A DNA stretch of 64,000 bases from Proteus alimentorum (lineage in GTDB: Bacteria > Pseudomonadota > Gammaproteobacteria > Enterobacterales > Enterobacteriaceae). Below the pieces are notes generated by a model. It ran no database searches, had not been told where the DNA came from, and saw only the letters and a list, made by a program, of their open reading frames with translations. The stretch lies in the NCBI RefSeq assembly GCF_002607735.1, contig NZ_NBVR01000027.1, positions 1-64,000 on the forward strand, read 5' to 3'. Shown here piece after piece: positions 1 to 9,247 of this stretch. Within the stretch, counting starts at the first letter, position 1. Every line of letters begins with the position of its first letter. Position numbers and translations under genes: made by a program.

Positions 1-1
1 T

Positions 2-280
2 GTTGGATGGTTTGATTTAATGAAAAGAAAGAAACATCCCAAGATAATGGGAGAATATCCATTACGCTCATTTTTCAAACGCTTATCAGCAGAATGTAAC
101 TTTATCATATCACCACATCGCTTTCGACATACTGTTGCAACGCATATGATGCAATCACCAGAACGTAATCTTTATGTTGTGAAAAGGCTATTAGGTCATG
201 CCAGCATTACATCGACATTAGAATACATTGATGAAAGTGTTGATAACTTGCGAGATATATTAGAAGCAGAATTGATGTGA
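2..280 (+). CDS. Tyrosine recombinase (integrase), C-terminal part; 5' end outside window
   Basis: The frame is open to the left edge, so only the last 92 residues are visible. They contain the C-terminal half of a phage/XerCD-type tyrosine recombinase catalytic domain: the HxxR box (HRFRH), the LLGH histidine and the nucleophilic tyrosine in LEYI. Box I arginine would lie upstream of the window. The enzyme would cut and rejoin DNA at att sites. The gene points towards a tRNA-Phe gene 200 bp away, a classical island/ICE integration site, so this is probably the integrase of an element lying to the left. Whether the full gene is intact cannot be judged from here. Confidence 0.85.
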   Translation, partial: VGWFDLMKRKKHPKIMGEYPLRSFFKRLSAECNFIISPHRFRHTVATHMMQSPERNLYVVKRLLGHASITSTLEYIDESVDNLRDILEAELM

Positions 281-352
281 TGAAAATAACAGGAGGAGTA
301 TCAAGATTTGACAGTGATTAGGAAAGAAAGTAAAAGTTACAAATAAAAAAAA

Positions 353-386
353 AACAGCCTTGGTATGAACAAGACTGTTTATTTTA
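353..386. terminator. Rho-independent terminator, probably bidirectional
   Basis: A 10-bp stem with one C/A mismatch (353-362 with 370-379) and a 7-nt loop is preceded by a run of ten A and followed by TATTTT. It would end integrase transcription on the plus strand and, through the A-run, tRNA-Phe read-through on the minus strand. Confidence 0.7.
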
Positions 387-444
387 AGAGTTTTAACATA
401 AAGTGACAGTGCTAAATTATATTTTTCAACTCTTGTTTGCCCTC

Positions 445-464
445 TCAGTGATTTAACTCACTGA
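445..464. repeat. Perfect inverted repeat downstream of tRNA-Phe
   Basis: TCAGTGA and TCACTGA flank a 6-nt loop. The element lies 15 bp beyond the 3' end of tRNA-Phe on the minus strand and has no T-run, so it may be an RNA processing structure or part of an attachment region rather than a terminator. Fifteen of its bases recur exactly at 51026-51040. Confidence 0.5.
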
Positions 465-479
465 CGAACAAATGAAAGA

Positions 480-555
480 TGGTGCCCGAACTCGGAATCG
501 AACCAAGGACACGGGGATTTTCAATCCCCTGCTCTACCGACTGAGCTATTCGGGC
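480..555 (-). tRNA. pheV: tRNA-Phe (GAA)
   Basis: A 76-nt cloverleaf on the minus strand begins GCCCGAATAGC and ends with an encoded CCA. The anticodon stem GGGGA/TCCCC encloses a loop with GAA. The acceptor stem GCCCGAA pairs with TTCGGGC. The position next to mltC matches E. coli pheV, and the adjacent integrase gene fits the use of this tRNA as an integration site. Confidence 0.97.
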
Positions 556-565
556 AACGGGGCGT

Positions 566-594
566 ATTAAACCCGATATCGCCTTGCTCGTCAA
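566..594 (-). promoter_or_regulatory. Promoter of tRNA-Phe
   Basis: On the minus strand TTGACG (594-589) and TTTAAT (571-566) are separated by 17 bp. They are followed by a GC-rich discriminator (ACGCCCCG), the usual arrangement for a stringently controlled stable-RNA promoter, just upstream of the tRNA 5' end at 555. Confidence 0.75.
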
Positions 595-750
595 CGTTAT
601 TTATCACAAAATGGTTTGATTGCTGTTTTTTTAAACTTATTGGTTAATAAAACGCTATTTGTCACGGAGAGCGAGCAAAAATAAAGCTAAAGCCTTTTGC
701 TATGCTCAAAAAACACATGGTGATAAAACCGTTTATTAAGTCTCAATAAC

Positions 751-790
751 AACAAAGCTTCCCCAAATTTATTGAGAAAGCTTTGTTTTT
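751..790. terminator. Terminator downstream of mltC
   Basis: A perfect 10-bp stem, AACAAAGCTT (751-760) with AAGCTTTGTT (778-787), is followed by TTT on the plus strand and by a T-rich tract on the minus strand. An overlapping alternative pairing exists between CTCAATAA (742-749) and TTATTGAG. It most likely ends the mutY-yggX-mltC unit. Confidence 0.6.
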
Positions 791-804
791 AGATTAAATA
801 ATAA

Positions 805-1875
805 CTAACGATAGTTACGTTGGGCTGTACTGACTTTCTCAAGATAACGACGAGATTGGTCGGCAGGATGCTTATTACGTAATGTGGTATACACCTGCGT
901 TGGCTCTAAGTTGTTAATCATGGCTGCAGCTTGTTTTTTATCGTTATGGAATATCCGTAACACACTACCAGCACCACCGTTGTAAGCCTGTATAACAGCA
1001 TAACGGCGTGAAACTGGATCTTTGATATCTCCAAGATAACTATTTTGCAGTATTGAGATATAAGCCGCACCTGCATCGATATTATTAGCAGGATCAAATA
1101 AGTAACTACGACTTGGTTGCCCAGATTTTCCTTGCATTCGGAATACATCACGTCCTGCGGTTGCTGGCATAATCTGCATTAAACCAAGCGCATCAGAACT
1201 ACTGACTGCATAAGGGTTAAAGCTGGATTCAATTTGCATAATAGCAAGGATAAGTGAAGGCTCAACACCATATTTAGCCGCAGCTTGTTGAACTAACGGT
1301 AAATATTTATGAGCACGTTTATCAAGGTGATTAGGAACAAGATTAATGGTGACATACCAGATTGTATTTAATCCTGATTGGCGTTTTTGTAATTTATTGG
1401 CAATCAGATAATCTGCAAATTTATTGGCTCGCCATTCCCAGCGTATAGGTTGTCCCGTATTATCAAGAACCTGTCCAGATAAAAACGGCTCAGTACTGTG
1501 GGGAATATTATTAACGTCAGAGTAGAGGTCAATAGAACCTGGATCTTCACCCATTAATAATGTGGTGACTATCGCCTTATGCAATTGAAATTGAGGTGTA
1601 TCATCACCTAAAGTTTCTATCGTAATTGTACCTGCTTCAAAATTAATATGGCTACGTGTTTTATAAGCATTGGTATATTTTACGTAATCTTTAGGGCCTG
1701 CGATTAATACTTCCTTCATACCCCAAATCATTTCGATATTATTGGCAAATTGCCCCATAAGAATATCGAACGCATTGGTGTCCTTTGCGTAATCGGGTTC
1801 AAATGTTTTTGGTGGTTGACTACTACAAGAAATGAGTAGAGGGGCGATAATTAGCAAGAGAAGGATTTTTTTCAT
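805..1875 (-). CDS. mltC: Membrane-bound lytic murein transglycosylase C
   Basis: MltC cleaves the MurNAc-GlcNAc bond of peptidoglycan with formation of 1,6-anhydroMurNAc, acting as a lipoprotein at the outer membrane. The chosen Met (1875) begins MKKILLLL and gives a lipoprotein signal ending in the lipobox LLISC with Cys17, as in E. coli; a Met four codons upstream is possible but less likely. The C-terminal half carries the SLT domain with the catalytic glutamate in [11 protein letters not shown], then the GLMQ and AYNGG motifs. At 356 residues it matches the family length. It is the last gene of mutY-yggX-mltC. Confidence 0.97.
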   Translation of the reverse strand: MKKILLLLIIAPLLISCSSQPPKTFEPDYAKDTNAFDILMGQFANNIEMIWGMKEVLIAGPKDYVKYTNAYKTRSHINFEAGTITIETLGDDTPQFQLHKAIVTTLLMGEDPGSIDLYSDVNNIPHSTEPFLSGQVLDNTGQPIRWEWRANKFADYLIANKLQKRQSGLNTIWYVTINLVPNHLDKRAHKYLPLVQQAAAKYGVEPSLILAIMQIESSFNPYAVSSSDALGLMQIMPATAGRDVFRMQGKSGQPSRSYLFDPANNIDAGAAYISILQNSYLGDIKDPVSRRYAVIQAYNGGAGSVLRIFHNDKKQAAAMINNLEPTQVYTTLRNKHPADQSRRYLEKVSTAQRNYR

Positions 1876-1938
1876 GGTCAATTGCATCGCTATGGTGAAT
1901 AAAATACCAGAGCCTTAAAGGCTCTGGAAATGTGAATA

Positions 1939-2211
1939 TTATTTTTCAGGTGGTGTGTAGCCGTCAATATGAACATCATGGCCTTCGAATAAAAATCGCA
2001 CCATTTCTTGTTCTAATAGTTTGCGATCATCAGGATTCATGGTGTTAAGTTTTTTCTCATTGATAAGCATGGTTTGTTTTGTCATCCATTGAGCCCATGC
2101 TTCTTTTGAGATTTCATTGAAAATGCGCTTTCCAATTTCTCCTGGGTACAACTGAAAATCAAGCCCATCGGCTTCTTTGTTAAGGAAAGTACAAAAAATA
2201 GTTCTGCTCAT
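1939..2211 (-). CDS. yggX: Fe(2+)-trafficking protein YggX
   Basis: This 90-residue cytosolic protein is full-length YggX and nearly colinear with the E. coli protein, including the N-terminal [10 protein letters not shown] with Cys7. The family is linked to protection of labile Fe-S clusters and iron handling under oxidative stress. It lies 29 bp after mutY, which makes a Fe-S glycosylase, and 63 bp before mltC, in the same order as E. coli, so the three genes are probably cotranscribed. Confidence 0.97.
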   Translation of the reverse strand: MSRTIFCTFLNKEADGLDFQLYPGEIGKRIFNEISKEAWAQWMTKQTMLINEKKLNTMNPDDRKLLEQEMVRFLFEGHDVHIDGYTPPEK

Positions 2212-2240
2212 AATAAATCCTCAATATCGCAGGTATTAGC

Positions 2241-3281
2241 TTAGGCTAATTGTCTAAGTAAATTCTCTACAGGTGCTGCTAACCCTACGGTAGCAGGCGT
2301 CTGTAAGTTATACCAAAGTCCTTTTTGCTCCTCCATTATAGAGGTAAACGCTGAGAGTTTTACGCAAATTGGCACAATATCTAAATGAAAGTGGCTAAAA
2401 GTATGTCTAAATGAAATCAGTTGCTCTGATTCATTATTATCAAGCCCATGCTCAACTAACCACTGTTCTAAAAGCGCTTTTGTTTCAAATTGAGGAAAGG
2501 CAAATAGCCCACCCCATATTCCTGCTGGTGGTCTTTTATCTAACCAAACAAGATTATCATATTGTAAAATAAGAAAATAAGTTGTTTTTTCTGGGATGGT
2601 TTTTTTCGGTTTTTTCCCAGGGTAATCCGCCCAGTTGTTTTGAGCATAAGCGATACAGCCAGTATTTAATGGGCATAATTCACATTTAGGCTTGCTTCTT
2701 GTGCAAACCATTGCACCTAAATCCATCATTGCCTGATTAAAATACTCAACACCTTCAGTGGGAGTGACGTTTTCGCTGATCTCCCACAATTTATTTTCAA
2801 CTTCTTTTTTACCCGGCCAGCCTTCAACAGCATAGCAACGTGCTAAAACGCGCTTCACATTACCATCAAGAATTGGATAAGGTTTTTTCAGTGATAACGA
2901 TAAAATAGCACCGGCGGTTGAACGTCCAACACCGGGTAAGGCACAAACTTCCTCAAAGGTATCAGGAAATTGCCCTTGATGTTTATCTACAATGTGTTGT
3001 GCCGCTTTATGCAAATTTCTGGCTCTTGCGTAATAGCCAAGGCCAGTCCAGAGATGAAGGACTTCATCGAGAGGCGCTTTAGCTAATGCACTGACATCAG
3101 GAAAACGTGCAATAAAGCGTTCAAAATAAGGAATAACTGTCGCAACTTGGGTTTGTTGCAGCATTACCTCAGATAACCATACGTGATAAGGCGTTTTTTC
3201 TTGCTGCCAAGGGAGCGTTTTACGCCCATATTTGTGATACCAGTTGAGTACGACTTGCGAAAATTGCAGTGCTTCCATCAT
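2241..3281 (-). CDS. mutY: A/G-specific adenine DNA glycosylase
   Basis: MutY removes adenine mispaired with 8-oxoguanine. The catalytic-domain motif EVMLQQTQV, the helix-hairpin-helix [12 protein letters not shown], the [4Fe-4S] cysteines in a C-x6-C-x2-C-x5-C pattern ([17 protein letters not shown]), and a C-terminal NUDIX-like domain that recognises 8-oxoG ([12 protein letters not shown]) are all visible. At 346 residues it has the usual length. Two adjacent Met codons (3281 and 3278) could start it and neither has a strong Shine-Dalgarno sequence. It is divergent from trmB across a 216-bp gap and heads the mutY-yggX-mltC unit. Confidence 0.97.
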   Translation of the reverse strand: MMEALQFSQVVLNWYHKYGRKTLPWQQEKTPYHVWLSEVMLQQTQVATVIPYFERFIARFPDVSALAKAPLDEVLHLWTGLGYYARARNLHKAAQHIVDKHQGQFPDTFEEVCALPGVGRSTAGAILSLSLKKPYPILDGNVKRVLARCYAVEGWPGKKEVENKLWEISENVTPTEGVEYFNQAMMDLGAMVCTRSKPKCELCPLNTGCIAYAQNNWADYPGKKPKKTIPEKTTYFLILQYDNLVWLDKRPPAGIWGGLFAFPQFETKALLEQWLVEHGLDNNESEQLISFRHTFSHFHLDIVPICVKLSAFTSIMEEQKGLWYNLQTPATVGLAAPVENLLRQLA

Positions 3282-3497
3282 GTTTTATTTTATTAACTCA
3301 TGTTCTGATTAAGGTAAGATTGCACCACAGAGAGAATAAACTGTAAACACTCTTAATATTTATCTTATAGAGTGATGCTTCTATGAGTGACTCTTGCTAA
3401 ACTTAGCGATCTTTGGATAATGTCGGTTAAGTTGCACTATAGCGACATTATAACGCTTTTAAGTAAATAATTGGCCTAACGACTGACAGTATTAGAC

Positions 3498-4217
3498 ATG
3501 ATCAAGAATGTAATTTCTCCGGAATTCAATGAAGAAGGGCGTGCTTTACGACGCGTTCGTAGTTTTGTTCGTAGACAAGGTCGTTTAACGCCTCGTCAAG
3601 AGCAAGCATTAGAAACACAGTGGCCTGCCTTTGGTGTTGAATATCAGCCGGAACCCATCGACTTCAGTCAGGTTTTTGGACGCGAAGCGCCTGTAATTTT
3701 AGAAATTGGCTTCGGCATGGGCGCATCGCTCGTGACTATGGCAAAAAATACACCAGAAAATAATTATTTCGGTATTGAAGTACATGCCCCGGGTGTTGGT
3801 GCTTGTCTTGCTAATGCTGAAGAAGAACAATTAACTAATCTGAGAGTCATGTGTCACGATGCGATTGAAGTGCTCAATCATATGATCCCAGATAATAGTT
3901 TAAAAATGGTTCAGCTATTCTTTCCTGATCCATGGCACAAAGCGCGTCATAATAAACGTCGTATTGTTCAAGTGCCTTTTGCAGAATTAATTTTAAAAAA
4001 ATTAACGTTAGACGGTGTTTTTCATATGGCGACAGATTGGGAACCATATGCAGAACATATGCTTGAAGTGATGACAAGTGTTGAAGGTTATCAGAATTTG
4101 TCAGAAACTCAGGATTATGTACCACGACCAGAAACACGCCCTGTGACTAAATTTGAAAAACGCGGTCATCGTTTAGGGCATGGAGTCTGGGATCTTATGT
4201 TTAAGAGGGTAAAATAA
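3498..4217 (+). CDS. trmB: tRNA (guanine-N7-)-methyltransferase
   Basis: TrmB uses S-adenosylmethionine to methylate G46 in the variable loop of several tRNAs. The 239-residue protein contains the SAM-binding loop EIGFGMG (about 69-75), the family signature [14 protein letters not shown] and a conserved C-terminal [17 protein letters not shown]. The stop codon overlaps the yggL start by one base (TAATG), which implies translational coupling. Context is as in E. coli, divergent from mutY. Confidence 0.97.
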   Translation: MIKNVISPEFNEEGRALRRVRSFVRRQGRLTPRQEQALETQWPAFGVEYQPEPIDFSQVFGREAPVILEIGFGMGASLVTMAKNTPENNYFGIEVHAPGVGACLANAEEEQLTNLRVMCHDAIEVLNHMIPDNSLKMVQLFFPDPWHKARHNKRRIVQVPFAELILKKLTLDGVFHMATDWEPYAEHMLEVMTSVEGYQNLSETQDYVPRPETRPVTKFEKRGHRLGHGVWDLMFKRVK

Positions 4218-4543
4218 TGGCTAAACAACGTAGTCGCCGCTTACGCAAAAAAATGCGTATCGATGAATTTCAGGAATTAGGTTTCTCAGTTAAATGGACT
4301 TTCCCAGAAAATACCCCAATTGAGGAAGTAGATCGCTTTGTTGATGAACTGATCCTCAAAGTTATTGAGCCAAACGGGCTGGCATTTGATGCAAGTGGTT
4401 ACCTGAGCTGGGAAGGCTTGATCTGCTTACAACAAATTGGTAAATGTACAGAAGAGCATCGCCAATTAGTCGAAAACTTCCTTAAAGAAAGCAAAATGCA
4501 AGATGTACAGACCTCTGAACTATTTGATGTTTGGTGGGATTGA
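4217..4543 (+). CDS. yggL: YggL family protein (DUF469), ribosome-associated
   Basis: This small protein of 108 residues has a strongly basic N-terminus ([14 protein letters not shown]) and the family-specific ending TSELFDVWWD, colinear with E. coli YggL. The family has been linked to large-subunit ribosome biogenesis; the precise role is not established. It is coupled to trmB by a one-base overlap and followed by a strong hairpin. Confidence 0.95.
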   Translation: MAKQRSRRLRKKMRIDEFQELGFSVKWTFPENTPIEEVDRFVDELILKVIEPNGLAFDASGYLSWEGLICLQQIGKCTEEHRQLVENFLKESKMQDVQTSELFDVWWD

Positions 4544-4571
4544 TAGAAAGTTATACATTTAGCAAATAATT

Positions 4572-4599
4572 ACAAGGGCATCCAAAAGGATGCCCTTGT
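4572..4599 (+). terminator. Strong intergenic hairpin after yggL
   Basis: A perfect 12-bp stem, ACAAGGGCATCC with GGATGCCCTTGT, has a tight AAAA loop. Only a broken T-tract (CTGTCT) follows, so it may terminate inefficiently or stabilise the 3' end. It ends 18 bp before the GTG start of the glutaminase gene. Confidence 0.6.
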
Positions 4600-4617
4600 C
4601 TGTCTGGGGAAGGGACT

Positions 4618-5544
4618 GTGACTACAACGTTATCTAACGCATTATTGTCAGATATTTTGCAACAAATTCGCCCCTTAATCGGGCAAGGAAAAGTCGCGGA
4701 TTATATTCCCGCATTGGCTCAAATACCGCCAGAACAGCTTGCTATGGCTGTTTATACGGTTGATGGCGAACTCTATCAGTCAGGTATGGCAGATAAGCGT
4801 TTTTCGATTCAATCTATTTCTAAGGTACTTAGCTTAACGCTTGCTTTAACTCGTTATGAAGAAAATGAAATTTGGCAACGTGTAGGAAAAGAACCATCAG
4901 GCCTGCCTTTTAATTCCTTGATACAGCTAGAAATGGAAAAAGGAATACCGCGCAATCCTTTCATTAATGCGGGTGCCATTGTTATCACAGATATGTTGCA
5001 GTCTCGATTAAGTGCACCTAAGCAAAGAATGTTAGAAGTGATCCGTTTTCTGACTGATACTCCTGACATTTGCTATAACTCCGTGGTGGCAAAATCAGAG
5101 ATGGAGCATCTTAGTCGAAATGCATCAATCGCTTATCTGATGAAATCTTTTGGTAATTTTGAGAATGATGTTATTACAGTGCTTGAAACGTATTTTCACT
5201 ATTGCTCAATTGAAATGAGTTGCTCCGAGTTAGTGCGATGTTTTAGCTATTTAGCTAATCAAGGTACGAGTGTGGGCAATAAAAATCAGATTATTACGCC
5301 AAGACAAACCCGACAAATAAATGCGTTAATGTTAACTTGTGGTATGTACGATGGTGCTGGTGAATTTGCATTTCGTATTGGTATTCCCGGAAAATCAGGC
5401 GTAGGGGGTGGCATTATTGCCGTTGTTCCTGATGCCTTTACGGTTGCAGTTTGGTCACCAGAGCTGGATAAATCAGGTAACTCATTAGCAGGTTGTGCAG
5501 CACTTGAATTATTAGCAAATAAAGTAGGGCGTTCAATTTTTTAA
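4618..5544 (+). CDS. glsB: Glutaminase (beta-lactamase-like serine fold)
   Basis: Hydrolyses L-glutamine to glutamate and ammonia. The 308-residue protein matches the bacterial glutaminase family (E. coli YneH/GlsB) along its length, with the catalytic Ser66-x-x-Lys69 in SIQSISK, the N and Y motifs, and GKSGVGGGI near the C-terminus. The start is GTG, supported by the purine-rich GGGGAAGGG 4 bp upstream. In E. coli this gene lies elsewhere; here it sits between yggL and yggN, where E. coli has no glutaminase. Neither a signal peptide nor membrane segments are seen, so it is cytosolic. Confidence 0.95.
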   Translation: MTTTLSNALLSDILQQIRPLIGQGKVADYIPALAQIPPEQLAMAVYTVDGELYQSGMADKRFSIQSISKVLSLTLALTRYEENEIWQRVGKEPSGLPFNSLIQLEMEKGIPRNPFINAGAIVITDMLQSRLSAPKQRMLEVIRFLTDTPDICYNSVVAKSEMEHLSRNASIAYLMKSFGNFENDVITVLETYFHYCSIEMSCSELVRCFSYLANQGTSVGNKNQIITPRQTRQINALMLTCGMYDGAGEFAFRIGIPGKSGVGGGIIAVVPDAFTVAVWSPELDKSGNSLAGCAALELLANKVGRSIF

Positions 5545-5566
5545 GTGTGTTTTCAGGAGAGTTGTT

Positions 5567-6304
5567 ATGAATTTAAGAAATATTGCTGTCACACTGTTTT
5601 TTGTTGCAGGTACAGCAAATGCATCACCCAGTTTTGATTGTGCTGTAATGCCAAAAGATGATTTACGCATAACCACTGAATTTGTTGAAGTCGCGGGTTC
5701 ACATGGTTTAATGGTGATTTATCCTGATGGCACACTATTTCAAAATGAAAAAAGTGCCACATTGACACCACAACAGCAAGAATTAGCAAAAAAATATCAA
5801 GCAACAGTAAGACGAGATGTACCTTGGTTAAGAACTGAAACGGGGGTAAAACTGCAAGATTCTCGCAAAGTGCTTGATAAAGTCGTGATTGAAGCTTTTG
5901 GCAAAGAAAGCAATATTCTCAACAGATTAAGTCGATTAGAGAAAGATCTTAATCAGCAAATGGATCGAGTGGTCAGCATAGAATCGAATAACATTACGTT
6001 CCATTCTCAAGCCATCAAAGAAGTTGAAGCTAAAGGCCGTGAAATCGTAGAAAGCAGTCTAGGTGGTATGTTGCAAGACAGTATTAATGAATTGGGGAAA
6101 AAGCAGTTATTAGCAGCCGCAGGTGGCGACAGTAAAAAAGCCTTAGGCGGATTATTAGGCAGTTTAGATGGTTTCCAAAAAATTATAGATCAGGAGTGGA
6201 AGCAACAAGAAGCTGCGTTTACTCAATTTGGTCAGCAAGCTTGTAGCAAAATCACGCAAATGGAAAATCAGCGTGTTGAATTAATTAATGCATTAAAGAA
6301 GTAG
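5567..6304 (+). CDS. yggN: YggN family periplasmic protein (DUF2884)
   Basis: The 245-residue product starts with a Sec signal peptide (MNLRNIAVTLFFVAGTANA, cleavage likely after ANA) and continues as a mostly alpha-helical, charged protein with a probable coiled-coil part around residues 120-175. It matches YggN/DUF2884, whose function is unknown. It follows glsB by 22 bp with a good ribosome-binding site (CAGGAGAG) and may be cotranscribed with it. Confidence 0.9.
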   Translation: MNLRNIAVTLFFVAGTANASPSFDCAVMPKDDLRITTEFVEVAGSHGLMVIYPDGTLFQNEKSATLTPQQQELAKKYQATVRRDVPWLRTETGVKLQDSRKVLDKVVIEAFGKESNILNRLSRLEKDLNQQMDRVVSIESNNITFHSQAIKEVEAKGREIVESSLGGMLQDSINELGKKQLLAAAGGDSKKALGGLLGSLDGFQKIIDQEWKQQEAAFTQFGQQACSKITQMENQRVELINALKK

Positions 6305-6386
6305 CTGCTTTGTCTCTCTAATGTTTGGGTTATTAACCGGATAATTAATGAGCTTTACAAATGGCAAACTCACAATAATTGAAAAT

Positions 6387-6405
6387 AATAATGAAAATCA
6401 TTCTT
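6387..6405 (+). promoter_or_regulatory. Fur box upstream of siderophore-binding protein
   Basis: AATAATGAAAATCATTCTT matches 15 of 19 positions of the Fur consensus (GATAATGATAATCATTATC). It lies about 70-90 bp before the gene at 6478, where the promoter should be. It predicts derepression under iron limitation. Confidence 0.75.
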
Positions 6406-6437
6406 GTTCAATTGACTTGTAAGAGGAGCTGTTTAGA

Positions 6438-6545
6438 ATGCCCTGTTTGAGTATTCCACTTAAACAGGGCAAAATTAATGAAGAAGATCCTTCCTTTAGT
6501 CATCGCATCTATCTTTTCTGTAACGAGTTTCTCCGCGTTAAGTAA
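6438..6545 (+). CDS. Possible 35-codon upstream ORF overlapping the binding-protein gene
   Basis: An ATG at 6438 follows a strong Shine-Dalgarno sequence (AGAGGAG, 9-nt spacing) and opens a 35-codon frame that runs through a hairpin and overlaps the first 68 bases of the downstream gene in another frame. The peptide resembles nothing I know. Because the downstream gene has only an AGGG buried in the hairpin as its own ribosome-binding site, this could be a coupling leader peptide. It may equally be fortuitous; no expression evidence is available. Confidence 0.35.
   Translation: MPCLSIPLKQGKINEEDPSFSHRIYLFCNEFLRVK
6440..6470 (+). promoter_or_regulatory. Hairpin sequestering the ribosome-binding site
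   Basis: GCCCTGTTT (6440-6448) pairs perfectly with AAACAGGGC (6462-6470) across a 13-nt loop. The 3' arm contains AGGG, the only Shine-Dalgarno-like sequence before the ATG at 6478, so folding should hide it. Translation of the small ORF from 6438 would melt the stem. Confidence 0.55.
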
Positions 6546-7428
6546 AACACCAATCGAATACCAACCTAACCAAGTTATTAGTCAGCAGAATGACAAGATG
6601 GTGATTAAACATCTATTGGGTGAAACGTCGGTCACTAAGAACCCTTCAAAAGTTGTTCTGTTTGATTTTGGTTTATATGATTCTTTAGTTCAGCTAGGTT
6701 TAGCTGATAAAGTAGTAGGATTGCCATTAGGTAATGCACCTGCTTATATTAAAGAAAGTATTGCAAGTAACGTTGCTAATGTCGGCGGTATGAAAGCGCC
6801 TGACTTAGAAAAATTAGCTGAGATTAAACCTGATTTAATTATTATTACGGGTCGCCAAGGTGCGTCTTATGATGCGTTGGCAAAAATTGCACCTACGGTT
6901 AATTTAGGGACTAATAGTGCTAATTATCTCAATTCCGTTGAGTCAAATATCAAGTTATTAGGTGAGTTATTTGATAAACAGCAAGCGACTCAAGAACAAA
7001 TTGCTAAGTTAAATACTGTTATTGAGCAAGCTCAGAAAAAAGCAGTAGAGTCGGATAAAAAAGTATTAGTGCTGATGCACAATGCGGGCAATTTGATGCC
7101 AAATAACCAAAGTGTTATTTATGATGTGGTTAAAGTGAAGAAAGCCGAATTACCCCCTGTTGCTGAAGAAGACAAAGGTAAACGTCGTGTCGTTACCTCT
7201 GAAATGATCGCAAAAGCAAACCCTGATGTGATTTTCATTGTTGATCGTAGTGAGGCGATTGGTGCTGGCAAATTAGAAAAAGCTACTTTTGAAAACGATG
7301 AAATTAAAACGACATCTGCTTATAAAAAAGGTGGAATTGTTTATCTACAAGCTGATCTTTGGTATCTCTCTGGTGGTGGATTAGATAGCTTAACAAAACA
7401 GATTGAAGCGGTAGAAAGCGCACTTTAA
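6478..7428 (+). CDS. Periplasmic siderophore/iron-binding protein (FatB/CeuE type)
   Basis: This 316-residue protein has a Sec signal peptide (MKKILPLVIASIFSVTSFSALS) and the type III periplasmic binding fold typical of iron-siderophore ABC importers (KVVLFDFGLYDSLVQLGL, then ADKVVGLP, and KPDLIIITGRQG). It is closest in character to FatB/VctP/CeuE-like proteins that bind catecholate or related ferric siderophores. No permease or ATPase gene is adjacent, so it is an orphan that must work with a transporter encoded elsewhere. A Fur box, a hairpin and a small overlapping ORF precede it. The ligand cannot be told from sequence. Confidence 0.85.
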   Translation: MKKILPLVIASIFSVTSFSALSKTPIEYQPNQVISQQNDKMVIKHLLGETSVTKNPSKVVLFDFGLYDSLVQLGLADKVVGLPLGNAPAYIKESIASNVANVGGMKAPDLEKLAEIKPDLIIITGRQGASYDALAKIAPTVNLGTNSANYLNSVESNIKLLGELFDKQQATQEQIAKLNTVIEQAQKKAVESDKKVLVLMHNAGNLMPNNQSVIYDVVKVKKAELPPVAEEDKGKRRVVTSEMIAKANPDVIFIVDRSEAIGAGKLEKATFENDEIKTTSAYKKGGIVYLQADLWYLSGGGLDSLTKQIEAVESAL

Positions 7429-7462
7429 GATTTTATGATCTTTTAATAACTTCTTTATAAAT

Positions 7463-7497
7463 AAATGCCCATATTGTGAATAACAGTATGGGCATTT
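7463..7497. terminator. Convergent-gene terminator hairpin
   Basis: AAATGCCCATA (7463-7473) and TATGGGCATTT (7487-7497) form an 11-bp stem between the convergent binding-protein and hemW genes. The flanks are AT-rich but there is no clean T-run. Confidence 0.6.
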
Positions 7498-7519
7498 GAG
7501 TTATTGAGCGATAAATAAT

Positions 7520-8650
7520 TTAGAGAAATAGCTCAAGCAAAGAGTTGAGGAATAACTTACCATGAGGGGTTATTTGCCAGTGCGTATCGGTTTCACTGAT
7601 ATAACCCAATGCGAGTGCTTCATCTATTTGATGGCGAATAATCTCTTCGGCAAGCCCCGTATAATCGCTGAAATCTTGTCTTGGAAATGCTTCTAATAGG
7701 CGAAAACGGTTCATAAAAAATTCAAATGGACGGTCATCATTATCAACAAAATTTTGCTGGTGGAGATAACGACCCTCCATAAAACCTTTAGGGTGCTTGG
7801 TTTTTACTGTTCGCATTATGCGACCATCTTCAAAGCTTATTTTTCCATGAGCACCACAACCGATGCCTAAATAATCCCCAAAACGCCAATAGTTTAAGTT
7901 GTGCTCACACTGAAAGCCTAGCTTACAATATGCCGATGTTTCATATTGTTTATAACCTGCTGCTGTCAGTAATTTATCGCCTTCTGAAAAAATATCCCAC
8001 AGCATATCGTCATCAGGTAATTTTGGGGGGCGAGAGCCAAATTGCGTATTGGGTTCAATGGTTAATTGATACCAAGACAAATGTGGGGGAGATAACGCTA
8101 TTGCTTGCTGTAAATCCGAAAGTGCTTGAGATAATGATTGGTCTGGTAATCCATGCATTAAATCTAAATTAAAGCTACGTAAGCCTAATTCTTTGGCTAA
8201 ACGTGCCGCATTTTTAGCTTCATCAGCATCATGAATACGTCCTAAGCGAATAAGCTTATCGTTGCCAAAACTTTGCACACCAATAGAAATACGATTTACA
8301 CCCGCACGTTGGAATCCAGCAAACCGTTCTGCTTCAACCGTACCCGGATTGGCCTCCATTGTTATTTCAGCGTTAGGATTAACAGCTATGCGCTCTTTCA
8401 CACCATAGAGTAAATCAGCCATTGACTCAGCGCTTAATAAGCTAGGTGTACCGCCACCAATAAATATTGTTTGCACTTCACGGGAACCAACGTGAATAAG
8501 ATCGGCATCTAAGTCATTGAGTAAATGTTGCACATATTCCTGATGCGGTACTTCACCCTTTAAGGTGTGTGAGTTGAAATCACAATAAGGGCATTTTTGT
8601 ACACACCAAGGAATATGAATATACAAACTTAATGGGGGCAACTTAAGCAT
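7520..8650 (-). CDS. hemW: Radical SAM heme chaperone HemW
   Basis: The 376-residue protein has the radical-SAM cysteine triad C16-x3-C20-x2-C23 (CVQKCPYC), the GGGTPSLL motif and the HemW-type C-terminal domain. The family is related to oxygen-independent coproporphyrinogen III oxidase but lacks that activity and is described as a heme-binding chaperone. The start used (8650, [15 protein letters not shown]) matches E. coli and overlaps the rdgB stop by 8 bases; a Met four codons upstream is an alternative. Last gene of the yggS-proC-yggT-rdgB-hemW cluster. Confidence 0.96.
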   Translation of the reverse strand: MLKLPPLSLYIHIPWCVQKCPYCDFNSHTLKGEVPHQEYVQHLLNDLDADLIHVGSREVQTIFIGGGTPSLLSAESMADLLYGVKERIAVNPNAEITMEANPGTVEAERFAGFQRAGVNRISIGVQSFGNDKLIRLGRIHDADEAKNAARLAKELGLRSFNLDLMHGLPDQSLSQALSDLQQAIALSPPHLSWYQLTIEPNTQFGSRPPKLPDDDMLWDIFSEGDKLLTAAGYKQYETSAYCKLGFQCEHNLNYWRFGDYLGIGCGAHGKISFEDGRIMRTVKTKHPKGFMEGRYLHQQNFVDNDDRPFEFFMNRFRLLEAFPRQDFSDYTGLAEEIIRHQIDEALALGYISETDTHWQITPHGKLFLNSLLELFL

Positions 8651-9236
8651 TCTTAAGGGCATCCAACATTAATTTAAGTGCTTTACCACGATGTGAATGC
8701 TGATTTTTTTGCTCTTTAGTTAATTGCGCCGCAGTACAATTTAATTCAGGAACAAAGAAAATAGGATCATAGCCAAAGCCACCTTCACCGTGCATTTCTG
8801 TGCTTAATACACCATGCCAAATACCGTGGAAAATCAACGGAGTTGGATCGTTTTCATGGCGCATATAAACCAATACACAGTTAAATTGTGCTTGGCGTTT
8901 TTCAGCGGGTACGTCTTTCATTGCATCAAGCAATTTATCTAGATTTTGCTGATCACTTGCATCCACACCCGCATAGCGTGCCGAGTAAATACCAGGAGCA
9001 CCTCCCAGAGCATCAACCGAAATACCCGAGTCATCAGCAATTGCTGGAAGACCTGTTACTTTTGCTGCATGGCGCGCTTTAATCAGCGCATTTTCAACAA
9101 AGGTTAAGCCAGTTTCTTCAACAGAATCAACATCAAGTTCTGTTTGAGCAACAATATCTAAACCAAAAGCAGAAAGCAAAGAGGCTAGCTCTTTGACCTT
9201 TCCCGGATTTCCTGTTGCGAGAACGACTTTTTGCAT
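8643..9236 (-). CDS. rdgB: dITP/XTP pyrophosphatase
   Basis: RdgB removes non-canonical purine nucleotides (dITP, XTP, dHAPTP) from the nucleotide pool. The 197-residue protein carries the family motifs: N-terminal [34 protein letters not shown] and SHRGKAL. It lies 11 bp after yggT and overlaps hemW by 8 bp, as expected of a cotranscribed cluster. Confidence 0.97.
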   Translation of the reverse strand: MQKVVLATGNPGKVKELASLLSAFGLDIVAQTELDVDSVEETGLTFVENALIKARHAAKVTGLPAIADDSGISVDALGGAPGIYSARYAGVDASDQQNLDKLLDAMKDVPAEKRQAQFNCVLVYMRHENDPTPLIFHGIWHGVLSTEMHGEGGFGYDPIFFVPELNCTAAQLTKEQKNQHSHRGKALKLMLDALKNA

Positions 9237-9247
9237 AAGTGTTATCC

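Noticed and set aside
918..1151. 77-codon frame on the minus strand inside mltC
   Set aside because: It is out of frame with a clearly conserved gene and resembles no family; treated as a shadow.
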